Shown here one piece after another: positions 32,836-42,709 of a stretch of DNA of 48,225 nt (its first letter is position 1; each line of letters begins with the position of its first letter). This stretch comes from Collinsella aerofaciens (GTDB taxonomy: Bacteria > Actinomycetota > Coriobacteriia > Coriobacteriales > Coriobacteriaceae). A program made the translations under genes and the position numbers. The notes beneath the pieces are model-generated. The model was given only the letters and a program-made list of their open reading frames with translations, had not been told where the DNA came from and made no database searches. The DNA lies in assembly GCF_028206795.1 (NCBI RefSeq), contig NZ_JAQLFJ010000013.1, positions 449 to 48,673 of the forward strand. The letters run 5' to 3'.

Positions 32836-34518
32836 CTACTTGCGACGAATCAGCGCCGAGACCTCGGGCATCTTAAGGACGACGGCAAGGCCAAAGGTAA
32901 CAGCAAGCGAGACGACACCCGCAACGCAAACGTAGCCAAGAGTAATCAGAATCGAGCCGCCAAGTGCCCCGACAAAGTGCTCAAGCGCCCACATGACGCC
33001 GGCGCCTGCGGCAGCACCCAGGCCACCGAGCAAAAGGCCAGAGAACCCGCCATGCAGGATAGATTTAACCTGAAGACCACGCAGGCGACGACGCAGCCAC
33101 CACAGCGAGCAACCGACCAAGATCACGTAGTCGACGACATACGAAAGCGCGATTGCCGGCATACCGAAGCCCAGCACAACGCCAAACAGCAAAACCGAGC
33201 CCGCCTGGCCGATGGCGGAATACAGACAATAGCGGCTATAGGGCTTCATGTCGAGCAAGGCAGAGAAGCTCTTCTGCATCAGCACGACCACGCCGTAGAG
33301 CGGCAGGGAAAGTGCCAGGTAGATAAGGAACTCCGACACCAGCGCCACACCGGACTCATCGAACTTGCCAGCGCAGTAAATCATGTTGAGCGGACGCGCG
33401 AAGACAATCAGGTACAGCGCGAATGGAATCAGGAAGAACAGCATCTGGGCGACGCCACGCGAAATGCCCGTGCGGACGCTGTCGTAATCCTTCTCCTGTG
33501 CGTCGTGAGAGAGCTCGGTATAGAGCGCCGTCGAAAGCGAGGCGGCAATCAGCGCGTAGGGCAGCGTGTACCACAGGCGCGCATAGGCGATGACGGAAGG
33601 ACCAGTCTCGGGCTGGACCACCAGCGCAGCAGCGTTGGTGATAGAAGTCGAGACAAACATGCACACCGTGGCGAGCAGCGTCGGGATACCGAGCGCAATC
33701 GTCTGGCGCAGTGCGGGGTCCTTAAAGTCGATATGGATATGGGGATGCACGCCGTGCTTGCCAAGCGCGGGGATCTGACATGCCATCTGAACAAAGACAC
33801 CGAGGGTCGTACCGGCCGCAATCAAGATGATGCCGGCACGTTCGCCAAACTGTGCGGACACGGGCGCAAAGCCCATAAAGCTCGCAATGACGATCACATT
33901 GTTGAGGACCGGGGCAAACGTCGACCAGAAGTAGTCGCGGTGTGCGTTGAGGACGCCCGAAAACACCGAGCCCAAACCATAAAACAGAATCTGGATGGCA
34001 AAGAAACGGAACATGAACGCAGCGGTATCCATGCTGCCGCCGTCACCCGAAAGAAACGATTGCGTCCAGATAAAGCCCGGGGCGAACACGGTCCCCAGCA
34101 ACGAAATGCCACCCAGCACCAAAAGCAGAATGCCGAGCAGGTTGCCCACGTACTCGTTCGAGGCCTCGCGACCCCGCTCACGTCTCACGCCCATGTACAC
34201 GGGCAAAAACGCCGTCACGAGCATGCCGCCCATCACGAGTTCGTAGAGCATATTGGGCAGGTTGTTGGCGACCTGATAGGAAGACGAGAGTAGCGACATG
34301 CCGATAGCGGCCGCCATTGCCCACGTGCGGATAAAACCGGTGACGCGAGACACGATGGTCAGGATGGTCATAAGCCCGGCGGAACGACCAACCGTGGAGT
34401 AGTCCGACGAGCCCATGTCGTCAGTGTCGTCTCGCGACGAAGAAGCTTCGGATGAGGGTGTCTGAGGCGCAGATTCTTTTGCAAAATGAGCTCCGCACTT
34501 CAATTCTTCCTGCGGCAT
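32836..34518 (-). CDS. murJ: Lipid II flippase MurJ (MviN family)
   Basis: A 560-residue polytopic membrane protein of the MOP superfamily with about 14 transmembrane segments, expected to move lipid II across the membrane for peptidoglycan synthesis. Family features include RVTGFIRTWAMAAAIG, NNLPNMLYELVMGGML and FRFFAIQILFYGLGSVFSGVLNAHRDYFW. A polar tail of about 45 residues (Ser/Asp-rich) precedes the first membrane segment. It starts 3 nt after the YbaK-like gene, with AGAGGA as ribosome binding site. Confidence 0.93.
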   Translation of the reverse strand: MPQEELKCGAHFAKESAPQTPSSEASSSRDDTDDMGSSDYSTVGRSAGLMTILTIVSRVTGFIRTWAMAAAIGMSLLSSSYQVANNLPNMLYELVMGGMLVTAFLPVYMGVRRERGREASNEYVGNLLGILLLVLGGISLLGTVFAPGFIWTQSFLSGDGGSMDTAAFMFRFFAIQILFYGLGSVFSGVLNAHRDYFWSTFAPVLNNVIVIASFMGFAPVSAQFGERAGIILIAAGTTLGVFVQMACQIPALGKHGVHPHIHIDFKDPALRQTIALGIPTLLATVCMFVSTSITNAAALVVQPETGPSVIAYARLWYTLPYALIAASLSTALYTELSHDAQEKDYDSVRTGISRGVAQMLFFLIPFALYLIVFARPLNMIYCAGKFDESGVALVSEFLIYLALSLPLYGVVVLMQKSFSALLDMKPYSRYCLYSAIGQAGSVLLFGVVLGFGMPAIALSYVVDYVILVGCSLWWLRRRLRGLQVKSILHGGFSGLLLGGLGAAAGAGVMWALEHFVGALGGSILITLGYVCVAGVVSLAVTFGLAVVLKMPEVSALIRRK

Positions 34519-34521
34519 CGC

Positions 34522-35022
34522 TCAGTCCTCTCTCGTAATCGCGGCAACCGTCGCCCCGCAAAATGCAATTAAATCATCGGGTGCAAGCTCGAGCTGATAA
34601 CCACGCTTGCCTCCCGAAATAAAAATGGTATCCCAAAGGACACATGTCTCATCAATGAGCGTCCGGTAGCGTTTTTTCATACCGACCGGACTGCAGCCGC
34701 CGCGAACGTAGCCAGTCGTCGCAAGCAAGTCCTTCACATGCATCATGGCCAAGGACTTCTCCCCCGCGGCACGCGCGGCGGACTTTAGATCGAGCTCGTC
34801 GGCAACAGGGATGCAGCACACGACGTGGTCGTTGGACGGCGTCACGCAGACCAAGGTCTTAAATCCTTGACCGGGCTCCTCGCCAAGCTGCTCCGAAATC
34901 GCGACCCCCAGGCCCGCCGACTCATCACCATCGTCTTCGTACGTATGTAGAACATAGGAAATGCCAGCGCTTTCCAGCTCGCGCATCGCATTGGTTTTTG
35001 GCGTCTTTACAGCCTTTGCCAT
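34522..35022 (-). CDS. ybaK: YbaK/EbsC family aminoacyl-tRNA deacylase
   Basis: A 166-residue editing-domain protein. Relatives hydrolyse Cys-tRNA(Pro) made in error by prolyl-tRNA synthetase. Conserved parts include KTLVCVT, DLKSAARAAGEKSLAMM and the GYVRGGCSPVG loop with ISGGKRGYQLELAPDDL. The ATG at 35022 has AAAGGA upstream; further upstream starts are unsupported. It is probably the first gene of the ybaK-murJ-uvrC transcript. Confidence 0.9.
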   Translation of the reverse strand: MAKAVKTPKTNAMRELESAGISYVLHTYEDDGDESAGLGVAISEQLGEEPGQGFKTLVCVTPSNDHVVCCIPVADELDLKSAARAAGEKSLAMMHVKDLLATTGYVRGGCSPVGMKKRYRTLIDETCVLWDTIFISGGKRGYQLELAPDDLIAFCGATVAAITRED

Positions 35023-35154
35023 GGCATATCCTTTCCCTCGCATTCGGACGCAAGGATTAAGTATATGTCCAATTCGGCTGCATACGTCACTTCGACACAG
35101 CAAGCGCCATCGAATCACAAGGAGTCGATGACGCCCATAAACTGAATCGCCTAT

Positions 35155-38034
35155 TTATTGAGCATCAAGTTGAGCCTGACGCTCCCGGTCACGCCTGAGC
35201 AACGGCGCCAAAAACTTGCCCGTATAACTCTGCGGACAGTCCGCAACCTGCTCCGGTGTGCCCGAAACCACGACGGTTCCGCCGCCGTTACCGCCCTCGG
35301 GGCCCATATCGATCAGGCGGTCGGCAACCTTGATGACATCAAGGTTGTGTTCAATCACCAGCACCGTGTTGCCCGCATCGACCAAGCGCTGCAGCACATC
35401 GAGCAGTTGGCGGACGTCCTCAAAATGAAGGCCGGTCGTCGGCTCGTCCAAAATATAGAACGTCTTGCCCGTCTGGCGTCGATGAAGCTCCTTGGCGAGC
35501 TTCACACGCTGCGCCTCGCCGCCCGAGAGCGTCGTGGCGGGCTGGCCCAGGCTCACGTAGCCCAAGCCTACATCGTACAGCGTCTGGAGCTTGCGCTTAA
35601 TCTGCGGGATATTCCCAAAGAAGGCCAGCGCCTCGGTGACGCTCATGTCGAGCACGTCCGAGATGGTCTTGCCACGGTAGGTGACCTCGAGTGTCTCGCG
35701 GTTGTAGCGTTTACCGCCGCAAACTTCGCAGGGAACGTAGATATCGGGAAGGAAGTGCATCTCGATCTTGATCTGTCCGTCGCCCTTGCACGCCTCACAG
35801 CGCCCGCCACTCACGTTGAAGGAGAAACGTCCCGGCGAGTAGCCGCGTGCCTTCGACTCCGGTGTGCTCGCAAACAGCGCGCGCAGATCATCCCACAGGC
35901 CAATGTACGTAGCGGGATTGGAACGCGGTGTACGGCCGATCGGCGACTGGTCAATGTCGATCACCTTATTGATGCACTCGATACCCTCGAGCTTTTTGTA
36001 CGGGCCCACAGGGCGCGTCGAACGGTGAATGGCATTCGTAAGGGCAGGCGCAATGGTGTCGGTAACCAGGGAGCTCTTGCCCGATCCCGACACGCCGGTA
36101 ACAACCGTAAGCGTACCAAACTCGATCTTGGCGGTAACGTTTTTGAGGTTGTTGGCGCGGGCGCCCGTGATCTTAAGGCAGCCGCGACCGGGCTTGCGGC
36201 GTTCATCGGGAACCCGAATCATTCGCTTGCCGGTCAGGTAGGCACCCGTCATCGAATCGGGGCACGCCATGATATCGGCAGGCGTTCCCGCGGCGACCAC
36301 GTGTCCGCCGTTCACGCCCGCACCGGGGCCCATGTCGATCACATAGTCGGCAGCACGAATCGTATCCTCATCATGCTCGACGACGATGACGGTATTGCCG
36401 ATATCGCGTAGGCGCTCAAGCGTCTTGATCAGGCGCTCGTTATCGCGCTGATGGAGGCCGATCGATGGCTCGTCCAAAATGTACAGGACACCCATGAGGC
36501 CGGCGCCGATCTGCGTTGCCAGGCGAATGCGCTGGGCCTCGCCTCCGGAAAGCGTCGCCGAGGCACGGTCGAGGGTCAGATAGTCGAGTCCAACATCGAC
36601 CAGAAAGCGCAGGCGCTCCAGAATTTCCTTAACGATGCGCCCGCCGATAAATTGTTGGCGCTCGGTAAGCTCCAAGCCCTCAAAAAACTCGAGCGACTCG
36701 CGGCACGATAGGCAGCAGACCTCGTAAATGGACTTACCGCCTACGGTAACGGCGAGCATCTCGGGGCGCAGACGAGCACCATGGCAACTCGAGCACGGCT
36801 CCTCGCGGATGTACTTCTCCAAGCGCGCCTTGGTGTTCTCATTCGTCGTCTCGGTATAGCGCTCGTACAGGATATTGCGCACGCCCGAGAACTTGGTGTC
36901 CCACTGGCTACGGCGCCCATCGAGCTTTTGATAGTCGACCGAAATCTTCTGGTCGCCCATGCCGTCTAAAAACGCGCGACGCACCCGCGGAGGCAGATCC
37001 TCCCACGGCGTATCGACGCTCACCTTAAAGTGTTTGCAGACCGCAGCGAAAATCTGCGGATAGTAGTTAGAGTTGCCAAACAGGCTGCCAAAAACCCCGT
37101 CGGCGATCGACTTCGAGGGGTCTTCGATTAGGGCCTCGGCATCGACCGTCTTCTTAAAGCCCAGGCCATCGCACTCGGGGCACGCGCCATAGGGCGCGTT
37201 GAACGAGAAATCACGCGGCTGCAGGTCATCGATGGAGTGCCCATGCTTCGGGCACGCTAACGCCAGCGAATACTCCAGCAACTCGCCTTCGGTCCCCTCG
37301 GGAGCGTCGCGGTCGGGCAGCAAGTATACGTTCACATTGCCGTGCGCCAACGCAGTCGCCTGTTCAACGGACTCGGCAATACGGCCCAGAGAGTTCTCAC
37401 GGATCACGATGCGGTCGACCACGACCTCGATATCGTGTTTGAATTTCTTATCCAAATCGATAGAGTCATCAAGCGAGCGAACCTCGCCGTCGACACGCAC
37501 GCGGCTAAAGCCCTCGGCGCGAAGGTCCTCAAACAGTTTGGTGTACTCGCCTTTTCGCCCGCGCACCACCGGTGCCAGCACAAACGCGCGGCGGCCCTCT
37601 CCCGCCGCCAAGACCTTGTCGGCAACCTGATCGGTCGTCTGACGCTCGATGACCCGACCGCACTCGGGGCAGTGCGGCGTACCGACGCGAGCAAACAGCA
37701 GTCGCAGGTAGTCATAAATCTCGGTTACGGTGCCCACCGTCGAGCGCGGGTTCTTGGATGTCGTCTTTTGATCAATTGAGACAGCCGGCGAAAGGCCGTC
37801 GATTGAATCCAAGTCGGGTTTGTCCATCTGGCCCAAGAACTGGCGCGCATAACTCGAAAGGCTCTCGACGTATCGACGCTGGCCCTCGGCATAGATAGTG
37901 TCGAATGCCAGCGAACTCTTGCCCGAGCCAGAAAGACCGGTAATGACCACGAGTTGGTCACGCGGAATGGAAACATCGATATCACGGAGGTTGTGCTCAC
38001 GAGCGCCGCGAATAACGATAGAAGAATCAGACAT
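35155..38034 (-). CDS. uvrA: Excinuclease ABC subunit A
   Basis: A 959-residue damage-sensing ATPase. Two ABC modules are present, each with Walker A ([12 protein letters not shown] near 30-45 and [11 protein letters not shown] near 650), signature LSGGEAQR twice, and Walker B followed by LDEPSIGLH and LDEPTTGLH. Zinc-binding cysteines appear in CPECGR, CPECDG, CSSCHG and CEVCGG. The ATG at 38034 follows GGAG; a longer frame to 38100 is open but unsupported. The gene is divergent from the LTA-synthase-like gene. Confidence 0.97.
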   Translation of the reverse strand: MSDSSIVIRGAREHNLRDIDVSIPRDQLVVITGLSGSGKSSLAFDTIYAEGQRRYVESLSSYARQFLGQMDKPDLDSIDGLSPAVSIDQKTTSKNPRSTVGTVTEIYDYLRLLFARVGTPHCPECGRVIERQTTDQVADKVLAAGEGRRAFVLAPVVRGRKGEYTKLFEDLRAEGFSRVRVDGEVRSLDDSIDLDKKFKHDIEVVVDRIVIRENSLGRIAESVEQATALAHGNVNVYLLPDRDAPEGTEGELLEYSLALACPKHGHSIDDLQPRDFSFNAPYGACPECDGLGFKKTVDAEALIEDPSKSIADGVFGSLFGNSNYYPQIFAAVCKHFKVSVDTPWEDLPPRVRRAFLDGMGDQKISVDYQKLDGRRSQWDTKFSGVRNILYERYTETTNENTKARLEKYIREEPCSSCHGARLRPEMLAVTVGGKSIYEVCCLSCRESLEFFEGLELTERQQFIGGRIVKEILERLRFLVDVGLDYLTLDRASATLSGGEAQRIRLATQIGAGLMGVLYILDEPSIGLHQRDNERLIKTLERLRDIGNTVIVVEHDEDTIRAADYVIDMGPGAGVNGGHVVAAGTPADIMACPDSMTGAYLTGKRMIRVPDERRKPGRGCLKITGARANNLKNVTAKIEFGTLTVVTGVSGSGKSSLVTDTIAPALTNAIHRSTRPVGPYKKLEGIECINKVIDIDQSPIGRTPRSNPATYIGLWDDLRALFASTPESKARGYSPGRFSFNVSGGRCEACKGDGQIKIEMHFLPDIYVPCEVCGGKRYNRETLEVTYRGKTISDVLDMSVTEALAFFGNIPQIKRKLQTLYDVGLGYVSLGQPATTLSGGEAQRVKLAKELHRRQTGKTFYILDEPTTGLHFEDVRQLLDVLQRLVDAGNTVLVIEHNLDVIKVADRLIDMGPEGGNGGGTVVVSGTPEQVADCPQSYTGKFLAPLLRRDRERQAQLDAQ

Positions 38035-38096
38035 GGAAGCTCCTTGCCTCCTATTGCATCGAATCATACTGCCGATGAGTTTAGCGCACTCGACGC

Positions 38097-38108
38097 GCAC
38101 AGATGTTC
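38097..38108. promoter_or_regulatory. Candidate LexA (SOS) box upstream of uvrA
   Basis: The minus strand reads GAACATCTGTGC, one mismatch from the Gram-positive LexA form GAAC-N4-GTTC, 63 nt upstream of the uvrA start. uvrA is SOS-controlled in many bacteria. No matching site was seen at uvrB. Confidence 0.35.
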
Positions 38109-38227
38109 GTAATACAAGATTCGCAGACCTTTAGCTTTGCGTATCGGGCGCTTTGTTTCTCGAAATGCCGTGGAAAGGTTACAGTAATCTAATGCTGAAC
38201 TTAATTTGCTGTACCAGAGGAACGTCC

Positions 38228-40381
38228 ATGACCGAAGATATCCCCCTTGAAATCACTTCGAGCGACATGGCCAATCTGCCCATATTCATCGCCGTCCTTA
38301 TCGTGGCCGCCGTCGTCGTGCGCGTGTATTTTTCAATCAAACGCAACGAAAAGCCACCCATTGCCCGCGTCTTTTGGTGCGCGACGCTCCTCATCCCGCT
38401 CGGCGTGGTAGCTGCATGGGTTACGAATCAATTGCTCGTAAATGAGGGCAGCTCCCTATGGGTCCTTTCTTATTCGGCGCTCGGTGCTGCCGCCGTCATG
38501 CTTCTTGTCGAGCCCTTGGTTTCGGGACTTATCGACCAAACCGACCTTGCGACGGGAACGGTTGCCTGTATTTGCCGTGACATCCTTGTCATCGCCGCTG
38601 TTTCAGCGCTCTCGTTCGTTTCACTCGAAATTGCCTGCAACGAAACGTTCTATCGCATTCCCGCCAACTCATTCGGGTTTTCCGTCGGGCTGCTCGCGAC
38701 GGTTCTGCTCTCCCTTTATTTGGTGGGGCAGCGTCATGGAGGCGTCATGGCCCTCGTGCCCGTCGTCTGTTGCATCCTTGGCATTGCCGAGCACTTCGTC
38801 ATAACGTTTAAAGGCGAAGCCATCCTGCCAAGCGATATCTTGGCCCTTGGCACCGCAATGGAAGTGAGCGAGGGATACGAGTTTACCTTTACCGCCGGAA
38901 TCGTAACCTCTCTCGCCCTGCTGGAGATTTCCCTGGGGCTTCTTTCGCTCATCCGACCGCGAAAGCTCCGTACGCCCACCCATGTCTTCCCCGCTATCGC
39001 CGCTAACCTCTGTGCCTTTCTGCTCGTGACCGTTGTGGGGCTCTCAGGCTTTTCCAACATCGACTTGGAGCAGGCGCTGGATTTTGGATTTGACCGTTGG
39101 CAGCCCATCACCACGTATGCGTCTCAGGGTTTTATCACTTCGTTCACCGAAATGGTCAACGAGTTGCCCATTGAGAAGCCCGAAGACTATACGCCCGATG
39201 AGGCGCAGAGCATCGAGCAGGAGCTCGCCACCGTCTACGACAGCACATATGGCTCGAGCGAACAGCGCGCGGCGGCCGTTGCCCAGTTCAATGAAATCAA
39301 GCCGACGATTGTTGCCGTCATGAACGAGAGTTTTAGCGACCTTTCGTGCTTTGAGCAGCTCCAGGCGGCCGGGTACACCGGTCCCGCATTCTACAACTCG
39401 CTTCCCGACACACTTGTTCGCGGCACCATGCTCGCTTCGGTCGCCGGTGGCGGAACGGCGAACTCCGAATTCGAATTTTTGACCGGAGCGACAACGGCCT
39501 TTGTCGGATTAGGCAAAATTCCCTATCAACTGTATCAGATGAATGGCGTCAACAGCCTGGCAAAGGACCTTAAAGAGCTTGGGTATACCGCTACCGCTAT
39601 GCACCCGCAAAACCCCGTCAACTACCATCGAGATAAAATCTATCAGCAGCTGGGCTTTGGAGACTTTCTTTCAATCGGCGATTTCGAAGGTGCGCCCTAT
39701 TACCATGCCGGCGTATGCGACTACGCCACCTACGACAAGATACTCGACCTGCTTAGAACCGACGAAGCGCCGCAGTTCATCTTTGACGTCACGATGCAAA
39801 ATCACGGCGGCTACGACTATGGCACCGTTCCCGCCGAAGAGCTGACAAACTATTGGGTCGAGGGAGCCAGCGAGGGCGCCAACAGCGCGCTCAACACCTA
39901 TCTCACCTGCATCAACGCATCCGACCGGGACCTCGAGTACTTTATCAACGAGCTCCGCAATATCGGCAGACCGGTTGTTCTTGTCTTTTTTGGCGACCAT
40001 CAGCCGAGCGCCGCAACGACTCTCAACGACGAGCTGTACCCTCAGGAAGATACGGCAAGCCACGCTTTCCGTATCTATCAGTCGACATATCTCGTCTGGG
40101 CTAACTATGAGATCGCCGGCAATACCGAGCTCAACGTCTACGACACCGTCGGGGCAAACGAGATTGCAGCCATTACCCTTAATAAGATCGGCGCCCCGCT
40201 CACCAATTACCAAAAGGCCCTGCTTGCGACAAGGTCAGATGTGCCCACCATCAATGTCGCCGGCTATCTCGGTGCCGACGGGCTGCGCTACGACTTGGAA
40301 TCGGAAGACAGCCCCTACGCCTCGACGATCGACAAGCTGCAGCGCATGCAATACCTCGAGTTCGCCAGCAAAGTTCAGTAA
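38228..40381 (+). CDS. LTA synthase-like membrane phosphoglycerol transferase
   Basis: A 717-residue membrane enzyme of the LtaS/MdoB type. Residues 18-275 hold about seven or eight transmembrane segments; the rest is an extracytoplasmic sulfatase-fold domain. The nucleophile region is VAVMNESFSD (364-371), and metal or substrate residues are in TMQNHGGYDY and FFGDHQPS. Such enzymes transfer glycerol phosphate to lipoteichoic acid or a related glycolipid polymer. AGAGGAAC precedes the ATG at 38228. It opens the plus-strand block and is divergent from uvrA. The exact polymer made in Coriobacteriia is not known from sequence. Confidence 0.87.
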   Translation: MTEDIPLEITSSDMANLPIFIAVLIVAAVVVRVYFSIKRNEKPPIARVFWCATLLIPLGVVAAWVTNQLLVNEGSSLWVLSYSALGAAAVMLLVEPLVSGLIDQTDLATGTVACICRDILVIAAVSALSFVSLEIACNETFYRIPANSFGFSVGLLATVLLSLYLVGQRHGGVMALVPVVCCILGIAEHFVITFKGEAILPSDILALGTAMEVSEGYEFTFTAGIVTSLALLEISLGLLSLIRPRKLRTPTHVFPAIAANLCAFLLVTVVGLSGFSNIDLEQALDFGFDRWQPITTYASQGFITSFTEMVNELPIEKPEDYTPDEAQSIEQELATVYDSTYGSSEQRAAAVAQFNEIKPTIVAVMNESFSDLSCFEQLQAAGYTGPAFYNSLPDTLVRGTMLASVAGGGTANSEFEFLTGATTAFVGLGKIPYQLYQMNGVNSLAKDLKELGYTATAMHPQNPVNYHRDKIYQQLGFGDFLSIGDFEGAPYYHAGVCDYATYDKILDLLRTDEAPQFIFDVTMQNHGGYDYGTVPAEELTNYWVEGASEGANSALNTYLTCINASDRDLEYFINELRNIGRPVVLVFFGDHQPSAATTLNDELYPQEDTASHAFRIYQSTYLVWANYEIAGNTELNVYDTVGANEIAAITLNKIGAPLTNYQKALLATRSDVPTINVAGYLGADGLRYDLESEDSPYASTIDKLQRMQYLEFASKVQ

Positions 40382-40441
40382 GCCCGCCCATTCGCTTGGG
40401 CCCATCGTATTGCAAGCACGCTCGGCCCAAACGCATCGCAA

Positions 40442-40471
40442 ATGACTCCCGCTCGCAAACGAGGGTACAAT
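40442..40471 (+). promoter_or_regulatory. Candidate promoter of the mrp-oxidoreductase pair
   Basis: ATGACT (40442-40447), 18-bp spacer, TACAAT (40466-40471). The leader would be about 50 nt, ending in AAAGGAG before the mrp ATG. Confidence 0.5.
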
Positions 40472-40526
40472 GACGCTCGTGTCACATCGCGGGGCCCCGG
40501 CCCCAGCATATACAAAGGAGTCATAC

Positions 40527-41357
40527 ATGGGTTGCGAACACGCACAGGCCGCCGGCGGACAAACGTCGCCGTCGCAATTTGAGGAGAACACGCTGTCCGA
40601 GGTCAAGCGCGTCATCGCCGTGCTTTCCGGCAAGGGCGGTGTCGGCAAGTCATTTGTCACCGGTGCCATCGCCACCGAGCTTGCCCGTCACGGCCACAAG
40701 GTCGGCGTCCTCGATGCCGACATCACCGGTCCCTCTATCCCCAAGATGTTCGGTATGAGTGGACGCCACGTCCATGCCCTTGGCAACCTTATGCTGCCCG
40801 AAATCTCCGAGCACGGCGTCAAGGTCATGAGCTCCAACCTGCTGCTCCAAAACGAGACCGACCCCGTCCTTTGGCGCGGTCCGGTCATCGCAGGCGCCAT
40901 TAGGCAGTTCTGGAGCGAGACCTCGTGGGGCCCCATCGACTACCTGCTGGTCGACATGCCTCCGGGAACAGGCGACGTCGCGCTCACCGTCTTCCAGTCG
41001 CTGCCGGTCGACGGCATCGTCATCGTCACGAGCCCGCAGGATCTGGTCTCGATGATCGTCGCCAAGGCGGTCAACATGGCCGAGAAGATGAACGTCCCCA
41101 TTCTGGGCATTGTCGAGAACATGAGCTATATTGAGTGCCCCGACTGCGGCAAGAAGATCGAGGTCTTTGGCAAGAGCAAGCTCCCCGAGGTCGCAGAGCG
41201 CTATAACCTCGACATCTTGGGCCAGCTTCCCATTAATCCGGCACTCGCCGAGGCCTGCGATAAGGGCGAGGTCGAGACCGCGCTGCCCGATGGCATGTTG
41301 CCCAAGGCAGTCTCTGCCGTCGAGGCTATTACCCCGCACGAGACCGACGAGGCCTAA
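40527..41357 (+). CDS. mrp: Mrp/NBP35 family iron-sulfur carrier ATPase
   Basis: A 276-residue ATPase that carries or inserts iron-sulfur clusters. It has the deviant Walker A GKGGVGKS (near 35-42), DADITGPS, DMPPGTGD, and the CPDC pair that holds a bridging cluster between two monomers. The N-terminus contains one additional Cys (MGCEHAQ). AAAGGAG lies 6 nt before the ATG at 40527. Its stop codon abuts the GTG of the next gene, so both are co-translated. Confidence 0.93.
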   Translation: MGCEHAQAAGGQTSPSQFEENTLSEVKRVIAVLSGKGGVGKSFVTGAIATELARHGHKVGVLDADITGPSIPKMFGMSGRHVHALGNLMLPEISEHGVKVMSSNLLLQNETDPVLWRGPVIAGAIRQFWSETSWGPIDYLLVDMPPGTGDVALTVFQSLPVDGIVIVTSPQDLVSMIVAKAVNMAEKMNVPILGIVENMSYIECPDCGKKIEVFGKSKLPEVAERYNLDILGQLPINPALAEACDKGEVETALPDGMLPKAVSAVEAITPHETDEA

Positions 41358-42629
41358 GTGAACGCGAGCGCCCTCTATGACGTCTTGGTAATCGGCGGCG
41401 GGGCTTCAGGCCTCGCCGCCGCCATTACGGCCGCACGCGCCGGCAAAAGCGTCTGCATCGTTGAGCGCGATGTCGCCTGCGGCCTCAAGCTCCTTGCGAC
41501 CGGTAACGGCCGTTGCAACCTCTCCAACGAATCGATTGATCCTCAGCGGTATAACCACCCCGCATTCGTCGAATCCGTCATGGTCCCCCAGCCCGAACAA
41601 GAGCTTATGGGTTTCTTCTCCTCGCTGGGCATCATGACAACCTCCGAGGAAGGCCGGCTGTACCCGCGCTCCCTTCGCGCCGAATCGGTGCGCGACGCAC
41701 TTCTCAACGCTTGCGACCGCCTAGGTATCACCTTAATCTGCGGAGCCAACGTTGCCTCGGCGCGCAAAGCTTCCGAAGGCTGGGCACTCCAAATAGACCG
41801 TCCAGCGCGGGCGCTCAAGGCAAAAAAGCACGACGACCGAAAATCGGAGCTCCGCTCGCTTCGGAAGGCGCTCGCCGATGTCCCTCGCAAGAACGAGGCC
41901 CTGCAGGCACATGCCGTAATTATCGCCACGGGCGGCAACCCCACCGGTATCGCCGATATGTTTCGCTTCCCCCTCACTTCGCTACGCCCCGTCCTCTGCC
42001 CCGTATCGGCAACGGTCGTTGGCGATCGGGCAGCGCTCAAGACGTTGGATGGCCTGCGCGTCCGCGCCCGCTTGACGCTCGCCCGCAATCATAATGAGCT
42101 CTGGCACGAAGACGGTGAAGTGCTGTTTCGAACCTTCGGTATCTCGGGCGTCGCTGTCTTCAACCTCTCTCGTCGTATCCAGCACGGCGATACGATCCTG
42201 CTCGACGTTTTCCCCGACCTCTCCAAAGACGAGTTGCTCGATATGCTCAACCGGCGTGTTGAGCTGCTCGGCGGCTTTTCGCCCCGTGATCCCCGTTGGC
42301 TTGACGGCATGCTCGCCCCGCAGCTCTCACACGTCGTCTGTACGGCATTCGAGCGGTGCCATCCCGGCTCGCGCGATGTCATCCACCTGGTCTCAATCCT
42401 CAAGCACTTTAAACTGTCCGTCGAAGGGACGGCAGAGGAGCGCTCAGCACAGGTCACGCGTGGCGGCATATCTATCGAGTGCGTCTCGACACCCAATCTT
42501 TACGTGAACAGCACCACAGGCGCCCCGCTTTACGTCTGCGGAGAAGCGCTCGACATCGACGCCGATTGCGGAGGCTTTAACCTTGCGTGGGCCTGGATCT
42601 CGGGTATTCGCGCTGCAAGCAGCCTGTAG
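41358..42629 (+). CDS. NAD(P)/FAD-dependent oxidoreductase, HI0933/BaiN-like family
   Basis: A 423-residue flavoprotein. The dinucleotide motif VIGGGASGLAAAITAARAG is at the N-terminus, followed by the family hallmark GNGRCNLSN (about 50-58), and a C-terminal FAD motif (GEALDIDADCGGFNLAWAWISG). BaiN of Clostridium, a relative, acts in bile-acid dehydroxylation, but most members have no known substrate, so no reaction is assigned. The start is GTG 41358, straight after the mrp TAA, with GAGG as ribosome binding site. Confidence 0.88.
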   Translation: MNASALYDVLVIGGGASGLAAAITAARAGKSVCIVERDVACGLKLLATGNGRCNLSNESIDPQRYNHPAFVESVMVPQPEQELMGFFSSLGIMTTSEEGRLYPRSLRAESVRDALLNACDRLGITLICGANVASARKASEGWALQIDRPARALKAKKHDDRKSELRSLRKALADVPRKNEALQAHAVIIATGGNPTGIADMFRFPLTSLRPVLCPVSATVVGDRAALKTLDGLRVRARLTLARNHNELWHEDGEVLFRTFGISGVAVFNLSRRIQHGDTILLDVFPDLSKDELLDMLNRRVELLGGFSPRDPRWLDGMLAPQLSHVVCTAFERCHPGSRDVIHLVSILKHFKLSVEGTAEERSAQVTRGGISIECVSTPNLYVNSTTGAPLYVCGEALDIDADCGGFNLAWAWISGIRAASSL

Positions 42630-42639
42630 CCGCGCAGTC

Positions 42640-42645
42640 TATAAT
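42640..42645 (+). promoter_or_regulatory. Consensus -10 hexamer before the second FAD enzyme gene
   Basis: A perfect TATAAT lies 10 nt after the upstream stop. The -35 region (AAGCAG at 17 bp) is poor and there is no TG extension. Transcription would start just before the terminator hairpin at 42660. Confidence 0.35.
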
Positions 42646-42659
42646 CAAAAACGCATTCG

Positions 42660-42691
42660 GGCCGTCTGGGATACCGGACGGCCTCTTTCTT
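42660..42691 (+). terminator. Terminator or leader attenuator before the second FAD enzyme gene
   Basis: GGCCGTCTGG-GATA-CCGGACGGCC (42660-42683) is a 10-bp stem (one G-T pair) followed by TCTTTCTT. It ends the mrp-oxidoreductase transcript, and it could also attenuate any transcript started at the TATAAT 15 nt upstream. Confidence 0.8.
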
Positions 42692-42709
42692 GCCTCTAAG
42701 GAGACCTCG

